This document shows, one piece after another, positions 1-5,631 of a DNA stretch of 7,742 nt. The stretch lies in the NCBI GenBank assembly GCA_934418055.1, contig CAKRWX010000104.1, forward strand, positions 1 through 7,742, given 5' to 3'. Numbering within the stretch: position 1 is the first letter of the stretch; each line of letters starts with the position of its first letter. The DNA comes from an uncultured Lachnospiraceae bacterium. Lineage in GTDB: Bacteria; Bacillota; Clostridia; Lachnospirales; Lachnospiraceae. The notes below the pieces were generated by a model, which was not told the DNA's origin, searched no databases, and worked only from the letters and a program-made list of their open reading frames with translations. Position numbers and translations under genes: made by a program.

Positions 1-598
1 CAAAGACTGCCAGCAGATCAATCAGTTTTCCCCAGAAGCCATCCACACGGCGTCCAAGGAGAGGACGGCAGGCTTCAGAGTATTTCTGTTTGTCACATTT
101 GCGGACATGGAGCATGAAGCCGAAGGCAGAGGCCAATACCAGATAGAAGCTCCACGGGATCGGACCCCAGTGAAACAGCGGATAGGTGGAAGCCCAGTCC
201 TGGATGCTGCCCATCTGACTGATCCGGTCTTCGCCTGCATACAAAATCCATTCACAAAGAGAGTAGAATAAAATGTCGGCAGCCAGTCCGGCAGTAAACA
301 TCATAGAACCCCATTGAAAAGAGGAATACTGAGGTTTTTCCCGGTCACCCAGACGAATCTGTCCATAAGGGGAAAATGCGATATAGAGGGAGCAGAGGAA
401 CACTCCCAGGCCGATCAGCAGATAGTAGCTGCCCAGTTCGTCTCCTAAAAAGAAACGGATGGAGGAGAGTACCTGACCGGATTGTTCCGGCGCCAGGAGA
501 AAGAGCAGACACAGTACCAGAATCGCCCCAAAGGGAATCAGGGTGGTGACCCAGTCCAGTTGTCTGTGTAAGTGGGATGATGAGTTGTTGTGATCCAT
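1..598 (-). CDS. BCCT-family transporter, CaiT-like (partial, C-terminus beyond window)
   Basis: This is a membrane transporter of the betaine/carnitine/choline (BCCT) family. It runs off the left edge, leaving the first 199 codons. BCCT landmarks appear in order: SPYGQIRLGD (residues 76-85) before TM3, the TM3 segment from W96 to W117 with AGLAAD at 103-108 and E116, and LFHWGPIPWS (141-150) followed by a TM helix ending in HVRK. The HWGPxPW and VRK pattern matches, from memory, E. coli CaiT (carnitine/gamma-butyrobetaine exchanger) better than BetP, and the glycine-rich TM3 motif typical of sodium-coupled betaine carriers is not kept. The CaiT substrate-site Trp in HWG is present (W144), while the CaiT Tyr in TM3 appears to be Leu (L119). 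At least four TM helices are visible. The start is supported by AGGAGG at 607-612, eight bases upstream. The family call is secure; the substrate (carnitine, choline, betaine or related) is not resolved because most of the binding site lies outside the window. Confidence 0.9.
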   Translation of the reverse strand, partial: MDHNNSSSHLHRQLDWVTTLIPFGAILVLCLLFLLAPEQSGQVLSSIRFFLGDELGSYYLLIGLGVFLCSLYIAFSPYGQIRLGDREKPQYSSFQWGSMMFTAGLAADILFYSLCEWILYAGEDRISQMGSIQDWASTYPLFHWGPIPWSFYLVLASAFGFMLHVRKCDKQKYSEACRPLLGRRVDGFWGKLIDLLAVF

Positions 599-624
599 GT
601 GTAATGCCTCCTAAACGAAATTAG

Positions 625-662
625 ATGTTCAAAAATATCAAAAATTATTTTATATTGAACAT
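625..662. repeat. Inverted repeat over the BCCT transcription start (possible operator)
   Basis: ATGTTCAA (625-632) and TTGAACAT (655-662) are perfect 8-base inverted arms separated by 22 A/T-rich bases. The right arm touches the predicted BCCT -10 box (661-666), and the repeat covers the predicted start site. This is where a repressor dimer or tetramer would be expected to bind. The regulator is unknown, and an A/T-rich hairpin in the mRNA leader is an alternative. Confidence 0.4.
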
Positions 663-689
663 AGTAGCACTTAAAACTGGAAAATGCAA
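661..689 (-). promoter_or_regulatory. Predicted sigma-A promoter of the BCCT gene
   Basis: Read on the minus strand, TTGCAT (684-689) is followed after exactly 17 bases by TACTAT (661-666), and the spacer ends in TGC, giving an extended -10. Each hexamer matches consensus at four of six positions. Transcription would start near 654, inside the inverted repeat at 625-662, leaving a leader of roughly 55 bases before the BCCT start codon. Confidence 0.5.
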
Positions 690-730
690 GAAAAAAGTAT
701 GAAGATTTTCTGACATTTTGGAAAAACCAC

Positions 731-759
731 TACAAAAATAAAAGGTTTTCTTATATAAT
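731..759 (+). promoter_or_regulatory. Predicted promoter of the lipoprotein gene
   Basis: A perfect TATAAT lies at 754-759. The hexamer 17 bases upstream, TACAAA (731-736), is a poor -35 (three of six). Transcription would start near 766, giving a leader of about 27 bases containing the GAGGAGG ribosome binding site (777-783), nine bases before the ATG at 793. Confidence 0.5.
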
Positions 760-792
760 ACAGGGGTTGATGAAAAGAGGAGGATTTGAACT

Positions 793-1308
793 ATGAAATG
801 GACAAAACGTTTTGCTGTGATTCTGGCTGCAGTTTGCTGCCTTTGCGGTTGTACAAAAAGCACCATTATTTCCCCGGAGGCACCATCTGATGTGGTACCA
901 GTAGGTGAAGATGGAATCGTATGGAACCAGCTGTGGGATGATTTCCAGGATAAGTATGATGATTCTGATGCTTATCCATTTGTTGAGAGTGTCAGCGCAA
1001 GCTTTTTTGATGACGAGAATACCGTAAAATTCTTTATTCTGACCAATGAAGAGGTATCCGGTGAGGAAGTTGCTGCATTTGCAACAGATGTTGTAAAAGG
1101 GTTAAATGACCTGATCGCAGATCAGAACCCAGATTATGCGCTGTCTTCTGATGAGTCTTACGGCGGTTACTTAAGTCAGTATGATATCTATGTGATGGCA
1201 TCTGAGGATAGCCAGAAAGCGGACAAGGCAAACTGGATTCTGGAAGATACCATTCCAGCTGGAGAGTACCGTCCGGTTGATCCAAACGCAGTACCTTCTG
1301 CAGAATAA
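793..1308 (+). CDS. Small acidic lipoprotein of unknown function
   Basis: This gene encodes a 171-residue predicted lipoprotein that I cannot assign to a named family. The N-terminus has positive charges (K2, K5, R6), a hydrophobic core (residues 7-17) and a lipobox L17-C18-G19-C20. Cleavage before C20 and lipid attachment there would anchor the protein on the outer face of the membrane. The 152-residue mature chain is strongly acidic: by hand count 33 Asp/Glu against 7 Lys/Arg. After a Pro/Ser-rich linker (about 26-36), the rest alternates strand-like and helix-like stretches, consistent with a small alpha/beta domain, with no recognisable catalytic motif. The start is fixed by GAGGAGG nine bases upstream. 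It is a single-gene unit: own promoter, divergent from the BCCT gene and closed by the terminator at 1354-1399. A role tied to the BCCT transporter cannot be inferred from divergence alone. Gene reality and lipoprotein status are near certain; function is unknown. Confidence 0.88.
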   Translation: MKWTKRFAVILAAVCCLCGCTKSTIISPEAPSDVVPVGEDGIVWNQLWDDFQDKYDDSDAYPFVESVSASFFDDENTVKFFILTNEEVSGEEVAAFATDVVKGLNDLIADQNPDYALSSDESYGGYLSQYDIYVMASEDSQKADKANWILEDTIPAGEYRPVDPNAVPSAE

Positions 1309-1353
1309 GGCAGTAAAGGTCAGCAGAACTTGTAAAATGAACATATGATCAAT

Positions 1354-1399
1354 AAAAATGCGGAATGTGTGTGATAGAAACATACATTCCGCATTTTTT
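1354..1399. terminator. Bidirectional intrinsic terminator between convergent genes
   Basis: An 18-base arm (1354-1371) pairs with 1381-1398 around a 9-base loop, with one G-U wobble and otherwise full complementarity; the core is TGCGGAATGT. The stem is flanked by A5 on the left and T6 on the right, so it has a U-tract when transcribed from either side. It should end the lipoprotein transcript on the plus strand. It could also end the phospholipase transcript arriving on the minus strand, whose stop codon is about 75 bases away and has no better terminator. Confidence 0.9.
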
Positions 1400-1474
1400 A
1401 TATGCTTATGAAGGGATCCGCAGAAATCCTATTTCATTTCCATTGGGCTCGATAGAGTGGATTTCAGACACTTT

Positions 1475-2452
1475 TTAATCCACCGGCAGTCCGCTATGGA
1501 AAGAATAGCTTCCCAGCTCATCCAGTAATGGCGTAAGATCCAGATCTTCTGGGCTTGCGCTGGAGGTGATCAGCTGGTTTAACAGATAGTAGACCGTTCT
1601 GCATTTGACCAGACATTGGTAGAAAAGTTCAGGAAATGACTGGGTGGAGGCCATCTGTTTTTTCCATGGATTGCACCAGATCTCGTGATCCAGATTCAGA
1701 CTCCAGCGGGCATCGGATACCTGGTCGGTCACCAGTTTCCGGGAAGCCACGTGATGACGGCGCAGCAGGGATTCCATAAACTGGATCCCTGTTTTTTTGC
1801 GGCCTGACGGATCAGAAAGGGTGCGGCAGCCAAAGCGCAGAGCCAGAATGGAACGGTGGATCATGCGGGGGCTGACCTGGAAATTGTTCCGGTAGGTGAT
1901 CGGATAATAGGCTTCGTTGATGCATTTGGCCAGATGGCGGGAGATAAACTGGGTCTCTAAACCATTTAAGCAGATGGTAGCCGCCTGATTGAATTCCGAT
2001 GGTTTTTTCTTCTTATAACGGCGCAGCAAAAGGGCGTCGATATCATTTTCCAATTCGGCGTGTTTGCCGTGATGGGCCATGCTGGGATTATCGATGTCAT
2101 ACTGGATCCGGCCATAAACATACGGATGGCAGATGGAATCCCCGATGTAATGGCAGAGATAACCGCAGAAATAGGCGATGGCCTGTTCGCGTTGCTGGCG
2201 GAACGGAATCTGGACGGTCTCCTTTAAATAACATTCAAAAAACTCCCGCACATGGTGCTCGTGCATGTAGGAGGCCACATTGCGGTAGTCGCGGTGGCGC
2301 AGGGCGGGGATGTAGTAAAAGAACATATCCGGTCCCTGGAGGCCAAGCTGGTAGAGCCAGCGGTATTTGGAAATGATATGCTTTAAGGTGTTGGAGGGCA
2401 TATCATTGTAGGCTTTCATTCCCATGATGTAGTGGGTGGTAAATCCGGGCAT
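1475..2452 (-). CDS. Zinc-dependent phospholipase C family protein
   Basis: The 325-residue product belongs to the zinc-dependent phospholipase C / S1-P1 nuclease-like superfamily (Zn_dep_PLPC domain). The domain fills the N-terminal half: MPGFTTHY with H7, D42 in GPDMFFYYIP, a His cluster HEHH at 64-67, H101-x3-D105-x3-H109 in the segment CHYIGDSICHP, and H131-x3-E135. The HxxxD and HxxxE pairs match the metal-ligand pattern of Bacillus cereus PC-PLC. The C-terminal half (about 145-325) has no motif I recognise. There is no signal peptide or membrane segment, so unlike the secreted toxins it is probably cytoplasmic; its substrate is unknown. I start it at the ATG at 2452 because MPGFTTHY is the usual family N-terminus and AAGGA (2461-2465) lies eight bases upstream; the open frame continues further upstream but has no good start there. 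A short ORF with a stronger ribosome binding site overlaps this start (2416-2496). Confidence 0.85.
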   Translation of the reverse strand: MPGFTTHYIMGMKAYNDMPSNTLKHIISKYRWLYQLGLQGPDMFFYYIPALRHRDYRNVASYMHEHHVREFFECYLKETVQIPFRQQREQAIAYFCGYLCHYIGDSICHPYVYGRIQYDIDNPSMAHHGKHAELENDIDALLLRRYKKKKPSEFNQAATICLNGLETQFISRHLAKCINEAYYPITYRNNFQVSPRMIHRSILALRFGCRTLSDPSGRKKTGIQFMESLLRRHHVASRKLVTDQVSDARWSLNLDHEIWCNPWKKQMASTQSFPELFYQCLVKCRTVYYLLNQLITSSASPEDLDLTPLLDELGSYSFHSGLPVD

Positions 2453-2496
2453 AATCGTATCCTTTCTTTCGGGAGGCGGGCCGCCGGGGGCGACAT
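2416..2496 (-). CDS. Candidate 26-codon upstream ORF overlapping the phospholipase start
   Basis: A short frame begins at the ATG at 2494-2496 (reading MSPPAARLPKER at its start) and ends at a TGA at 2416-2418, encoding 26 residues rich in Pro and Arg. It is in a different frame from the phospholipase gene and overlaps its first 37 bases. Its ribosome binding site, AGGAGGT (2507-2513), is better than the one for the phospholipase gene, and it is the first such site after the predicted promoter. Ribosomes using it would cross the phospholipase ribosome binding site and start codon. The peptide resembles nothing I know. It may be a regulatory leader or may be chance. Confidence 0.35.
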   Translation of the reverse strand: MSPPAARLPKERIRLCPDLPPTTSWE

Positions 2497-2524
2497 GGTT
2501 TGTGTTACCTCCTGAACTGATTTC

Positions 2525-2533
2525 AGTATAGCA
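2525..2533 (-). promoter_or_regulatory. Extended -10 promoter element for the phospholipase gene
   Basis: On the minus strand the sequence reads TGC-TATACT, an extended -10 element (TATACT at 2525-2530, TG at 2532-2533). No good -35 lies 16-18 bases upstream, which an extended -10 can tolerate. Transcription would begin near 2518, only a few bases before the AGGAGGT at 2507-2513. Confidence 0.45.
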
Positions 2534-2705
2534 CAGTGGGGGTGGAAATACGAGGGAGGACACAAAAAGTTTAAAAAGATGAAAGAAATTTTGAATGATA
2601 ACGGAACTGTAATGAAAAGCTTTGGGATAGCCGGGGGAATAGGGCAGTAAAAAGTGGAATAAAACGTAGAAAGGGAAATTTCGTTGGTAGGGAGGGGAGT
2701 GCCAC

Positions 2706-4199
2706 ATGGAGCCAGGAATGTGGAAAAATTTTGGCGCTTTGCTGGATCTGGTTCACCGGCTGGTGTGGGGACCGGGGCTCTTGGTATTGATGCTGGGAGC
2801 GGGGATACTGTATACAGTGAAATCGCGTGGATTCCAGATTTTTGGGTGGAAGATCTGGTGGAGAGCAACTATTGGAGGGGGAGAACGGGATTTCCGAACT
2901 GCGTGTACGGCTCTGGCAGCTACCATTGGAACCGGAAATATCGTGGGAGTGGCCACTGCTTTGAAGGCTGGCGGGCCGGGAGCGATCTTCTGGATGTGGA
3001 TCTCGGCGCTTCTTGGCATGATGACTGGATATGCGGAGGTGTGGCTGGGGATCCATTACCGCCATCGGAATGAGCGGGGAACATGGATCGGCGGTGCGGT
3101 GACGTATCTGGCAAAGGGATTGAAATGTCCGTGGCTGGGGGCGGTGTACGGCGTTTGCTGTCTTCTAGCGTCTTTTGGCATGGGCGGAATGGTCCAGTCC
3201 AACGGGGCGGTGCAGACCCTGCAGTTTACTTTTGGGGTTCCAGCGGTTGTTGGAACCTTGGCGATAGGCGGATTGACCATGGCAGTGTTGGCCGGGGGAA
3301 ATGAGCGGATCATGGGTGTGGCAGAGCGGCTGATCCCTCTGGCTTCAGCGGTGTACGTGGTGTGCGCGGGGGTGGTGATCCTTACTTCTTATAAGAGGAT
3401 CCCAGCGGTGTTGACAGAGATTTTCAGGTATGCGCTGTTACCCCAGGCGGTGGTTGGCGGCGTAGGCGGTTATGGGATCCGCCAGGCAGTGCGGTACGGA
3501 GTTGCCAGGGGCGTATTTTCCAATGAGGCGGGGCTGGGAAGTCTTGCGGGGCTTCACGGGGAGGCGAAAGAGGAGAGATGTCTGGCTGTGGATGGCGCGG
3601 GTGGTAATGGTGGATACGTCACGGAAGAGATCCAGGGAATGTGGGCAATTTTTGAGGTGTTCTTTGATACCATCGTGATCTGTACTATGACGGCGTTGGT
3701 GATCTTATGCAGCAGCGGCGGGGCAGCAGGACTTGACGCATTGGGGCTGGACGGAGCGGCCCTGGCGGCCTGGAGTTTTGGAAACGTATGCGGGAAAATG
3801 GGAGAATGGCTGATCGCCCTGGCCATGCTGGTGTTTTCCTTTGCGACCATGATCGCGTGGTTTTATCTGGGGCGGCAGACGCTGGAGGCGGTGATGGATG
3901 TGGTGGAAACGATGGAGGAGAAAAGGCATAGTGGGAAACGTGTTGAAAAGGGACGGTTCCATCGGTGGTACTTTTGCCTGTATTCTGTATGCATAATACT
4001 TGGCGGACTGACCAGACTGGAAGCGGTATGGAAGTTGTCAGATATCTGGAATGGGATGATGGCATTTCCCAATCTGCTGGTGTTGTTCTGGCTTCAGAGG
4101 CAGGTACATTTCCCATGGACAGTTTCGGGTGTCTGTGAGGCAACTGGGGAATCGGAATTTCATTTCCGGGAGAAGGGAAAACAATGGGGAAAGCCTTGA
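2706..4199 (+). CDS. AGCS-family sodium:alanine/glycine symporter (AlsT/DagA-like)
   Basis: This is a 497-residue multi-pass membrane protein of the alanine/glycine:cation symporter (AGCS) family, which imports small amino acids with sodium. Family signatures appear in order: GTGNIVGVATA (75-85), GGPGAIFWMW (89-98) with ALLGMMTGYAEV (101-112), FSNEAGLGS (271-279), FFDTIVICTMTALVI (319-334 region), FSFATMIAWFYLGRQ (377-391) and NGMMAFPNLL (449-458). After GLGS the usual short link SAP-x-A-H-A-A-A is replaced by a longer, Gly-rich hydrophilic loop (about 280-309). The last 30 residues form a charged cytoplasmic tail. The ribosome binding site GGAGG (2691-2695) lies ten bases before the ATG; M5 (2718) is a possible alternative start. 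No convincing promoter or terminator of its own was found, although it is divergent from the phospholipase gene. Family assignment is firm; the preferred amino acid (alanine, glycine or other) is not determinable here. Confidence 0.93.
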   Translation: MEPGMWKNFGALLDLVHRLVWGPGLLVLMLGAGILYTVKSRGFQIFGWKIWWRATIGGGERDFRTACTALAATIGTGNIVGVATALKAGGPGAIFWMWISALLGMMTGYAEVWLGIHYRHRNERGTWIGGAVTYLAKGLKCPWLGAVYGVCCLLASFGMGGMVQSNGAVQTLQFTFGVPAVVGTLAIGGLTMAVLAGGNERIMGVAERLIPLASAVYVVCAGVVILTSYKRIPAVLTEIFRYALLPQAVVGGVGGYGIRQAVRYGVARGVFSNEAGLGSLAGLHGEAKEERCLAVDGAGGNGGYVTEEIQGMWAIFEVFFDTIVICTMTALVILCSSGGAAGLDALGLDGAALAAWSFGNVCGKMGEWLIALAMLVFSFATMIAWFYLGRQTLEAVMDVVETMEEKRHSGKRVEKGRFHRWYFCLYSVCIILGGLTRLEAVWKLSDIWNGMMAFPNLLVLFWLQRQVHFPWTVSGVCEATGESEFHFREKGKQWGKP

Positions 4200-4224
4200 C
4201 AGAATGAGACCATTTCCCTATACT
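4196..4224 (+). promoter_or_regulatory. Near-consensus sigma-A promoter of the antiporter gene
   Basis: A perfect TTGACA (4196-4201) is followed by exactly 17 bases and TATACT (4219-4224, five of six). The -35 box contains the stop codon of the symporter gene (TGA, 4197-4199). Transcription should start near 4231, giving a leader of about 46 bases. The antiporter gene therefore need not depend on read-through from the symporter gene. Confidence 0.8.
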
Positions 4225-4260
4225 CGAAAGAAGCGGTGATTTTTGCGGAATGACTGCAAG

Positions 4261-4266
4261 AAGGAG
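4261..4266 (+). promoter_or_regulatory. Ribosome binding site that fixes the antiporter start
   Basis: AAGGAG lies ten bases upstream of the ATG at 4277. The in-frame ATG at 4250 has no ribosome binding site and would add nine residues, mostly Arg and Lys, before the first TM helix. Confidence 0.7.
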
Positions 4267-4276
4267 ACGTAAGAAG

Positions 4277-5215
4277 ATGGAATATATTTTATTAGTAATA
4301 GGTTTTGTGCTTCTGGTAAAGGGAGCGGACTTTTTCGTGGAAGGAAGCTCTTCCGTGGCGAAGTTATTGCGGGTGCCGACGGTGATCATCGGTTTGACCA
4401 TCGTGGCCTTCGGAACCAGCGCCCCGGAGATGGCGGTGAGTATTTCCGCATCCTTAGCGGGAAGCAATGATATTGCGGTGGGAAATGTGATCGGTTCCAA
4501 CATTTTCAATCTGCTGATGGTGGTGGGTGTCTGTGGACTGATTTTGCCTATGAAGATCGACAAGAGCATTCTCTATGGCGATTTTCTCTTTACTATCGCG
4601 GCGGCGGTGGTGATGCTGCTTTTATTTGCTTTTGACTGTACCTTAAGCCGCTGGAATGGCCTGGTGCTTCTGGCCATGTTTGCGTATTTCATGTTTAAGA
4701 CCGTGAAAAATACCCTGGCGAGCCGCGCGGCAGGCGGACCGGCTGCGGAAGAAGAGGAGATCAAGGTATTAAGCCCGTTTTTAAGTGTGGTGTTTATCCT
4801 GGGCGGACTGGCTGCCATCGTTATCGGCGGCAATCTGGTAGTAGACAGTGCCAGTGCCATCGCTATTTCCTTTGGTATGACAGAGACTCTGGTGGGTCTG
4901 ACCATCGTGGCTTTTGGAACGTCCCTTCCAGAGCTGGTGACGTCCATTGTGGCGTCGAAGAAAGGGGAAAATGAGCTGGCTCTGGGCAATGTGATCGGTT
5001 CGAACCTGTTCAATATCCTGTTTGTCCTGGCGGCATCTTGTACCATTTCTCCAATGAAAGTGGACAGGCTTTCCATTTTCGATGGGATTTTCCTGATTGT
5101 TTCCAGTATCGTGACCTGGATTCTGGCGAAGCGGGGATATGAGATCGACCGGAAGGACGGGGCAATTATGGTGGTGCTGTATGTGGCGTATGCGGTGTAT
5201 ATTGTTGTGAGATAG
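4277..5215 (+). CDS. Calcium/sodium antiporter, CaCA family (YrbG-like)
   Basis: This 312-residue membrane protein is a cation/calcium exchanger of the CaCA superfamily, which typically exports Ca2+ in exchange for Na+ (or H+). It has the diagnostic pair of inverted alpha-repeats: VAFGTSAPEMAVSISAS then GNVIGSNIFN (residues 43-78), and VAFGTSLPELVTSIVAS then GNVIGSNLFN (211-246). The key acidic residues are E51 and E219. The second repeat ends in N246, where, by my alignment from memory, the archaeal exchanger NCX_Mj has an Asp; this matches YrbG-like members, as far as I recall. About ten hydrophobic helices are present. The two halves are joined by a short acidic hydrophilic linker with EEEE (158-161), in place of the large regulatory loop of eukaryotic exchangers. 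Full length for bacterial members. It has its own promoter (4196-4224). The family is certain; ion selectivity is inferred. Confidence 0.93.
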   Translation: MEYILLVIGFVLLVKGADFFVEGSSSVAKLLRVPTVIIGLTIVAFGTSAPEMAVSISASLAGSNDIAVGNVIGSNIFNLLMVVGVCGLILPMKIDKSILYGDFLFTIAAAVVMLLLFAFDCTLSRWNGLVLLAMFAYFMFKTVKNTLASRAAGGPAAEEEEIKVLSPFLSVVFILGGLAAIVIGGNLVVDSASAIAISFGMTETLVGLTIVAFGTSLPELVTSIVASKKGENELALGNVIGSNLFNILFVLAASCTISPMKVDRLSIFDGIFLIVSSIVTWILAKRGYEIDRKDGAIMVVLYVAYAVYIVVR

Positions 5216-5253
5216 GAACGTTGTTTGTTCATATTTTATTAACAAAACATTCA

Positions 5254-5293
5254 AAGAACCGTTACACCCTGCACACGGTTTCTTCACGTTTTT
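5254..5293 (+). terminator. Weak candidate terminator after the antiporter gene
   Basis: AAGAACCGT (5254-5262) pairs with ACGGTTTCTT (5275-5284), with one bulged T and a 12-base loop. A run of five T follows at 5289-5293 after a 4-base gap. The gap and moderate stem make it a weak intrinsic terminator. The strong one at 5413-5451 could serve the antiporter transcript instead. Confidence 0.35.
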
Positions 5294-5366
5294 CTCATAT
5301 ACTTTAACCATAGACAACAAACAAAGTTGTCGAACACATGCTTATAAGATTTTTTTCATAATACTT

Positions 5367-5393
5367 GAGCTGATAATGAATCATTATCAGCTC
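5367..5393. repeat. Perfect 12-bp inverted repeat with AAT spacer
   Basis: GAGCTGATAATG (5367-5378) and CATTATCAGCTC (5382-5393) are exact reverse complements around AAT. No T-run follows on either strand, so it is not an intrinsic terminator. It may be an RNA hairpin or a protein-binding palindrome. It contains GATAAT/ATTATC half-sites like those of Fur-type operators, but with the wrong spacing. Confidence 0.75.
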
Positions 5394-5412
5394 TCCTCCC
5401 TTTAATGAGATG

Positions 5413-5451
5413 AACAGTCGCGGATAGAATTCATATCGTGGCTGTTTTTTT
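5413..5451 (+). terminator. Strong intrinsic terminator
   Basis: The arm 5413-5426 pairs with 5434-5446 over 13 base pairs (two G-U wobbles, one bulged G) around the 7-base loop GAATTCA. Seven T follow directly at 5445-5451. It lies 200 bases after the antiporter stop codon and upstream of the promoter at 5485-5513, so it isolates the YczE-like gene from upstream transcription. Confidence 0.85.
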
Positions 5452-5484
5452 GTTGCTATTTGTTATTTTGGGGGATTTTTTTGT

Positions 5485-5513
5485 TTTACAGGGGTGTCGG
5501 GGTGTGATAGAAT
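5485..5513 (+). promoter_or_regulatory. Sigma-A promoter of the YczE-like gene
   Basis: TTTACA (5485-5490, five of six) and TAGAAT (5508-5513, five of six) are separated by exactly 17 bases, and the spacer ends in TGA (5505-5507), an extended -10. Transcription should start near 5520. The resulting leader of about 112 bases is longer than needed for translation, but I see no convincing riboswitch or attenuator in it. Confidence 0.75.
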
Positions 5514-5631
5514 AGAAACATTGTTGCAGGTTGTTTATTAAAGTATTATGCTGGTATGGATTCTGCACAGTGAAAGCGGATCGTGGATATCTGTCTGACA
5601 AATTTTTTAGAGAGAATGAGGTGGAAGGTTT

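Larger units (their letters stand above)
5310..5451 (+). ncRNA. Candidate small RNA or structured 3' UTR with exposed UCCUCCC
   Basis: The 416-base gap 5216-5631 has no plausible protein gene, but about 140 bases of it look structured. There are three hairpins: GACAAC/GTTGTC (5313-5318 with 5326-5331, 7-base loop), a perfect 12-bp stem with an AAT loop (5367-5393), and the terminator at 5413-5451. Between the last two is an unpaired pyrimidine-rich stretch with TCCTCCC (5394-5400), complementary to a Shine-Dalgarno core. Firmicute small RNAs such as RsaE/RoxS use C-rich single-stranded segments to block ribosome binding sites, so the layout fits that class. A -10-like TATACT at 5298-5303 would start transcription near 5310, but there is no good -35. 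It could equally be the 3' UTR of the antiporter mRNA, or be processed from it. I recognise no known RNA family. Confidence 0.3.

Noticed and set aside
1431..1468. Separate terminator for the phospholipase gene from a GAAATCC/GGATTTC pair near its 3' end
   Set aside because: The 7-bp arms enclose a long loop and no T-run follows on the minus strand; the bidirectional terminator at 1354-1399 is a far better candidate.
2453..2707. N-terminal extension of the phospholipase (open frame up to 2707)
   Set aside because: The extra 85 codons are low in homology-like features, cross the predicted promoter and the divergent gene's ribosome binding site, and the family N-terminus MPGFTTHY starts at 2452 with its own ribosome binding site.
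4250..4276. Earlier ATG for the antiporter adding an Arg/Lys-rich nonapeptide
   Set aside because: It lacks a ribosome binding site, whereas AAGGAG is well placed for the ATG at 4277.
3685..4569. Long minus-strand open frame across the symporter end and antiporter start
   Set aside because: It is antisense to two clearly real genes, crosses the well-supported promoter at 4196-4224, and its translation shows no motif or sensible composition.
5548..5598. 16-residue leader ORF with two Trp codons before the YczE-like gene
   Set aside because: There is no ribosome binding site before its ATG and no terminator/antiterminator pair downstream, so attenuation is not supported.
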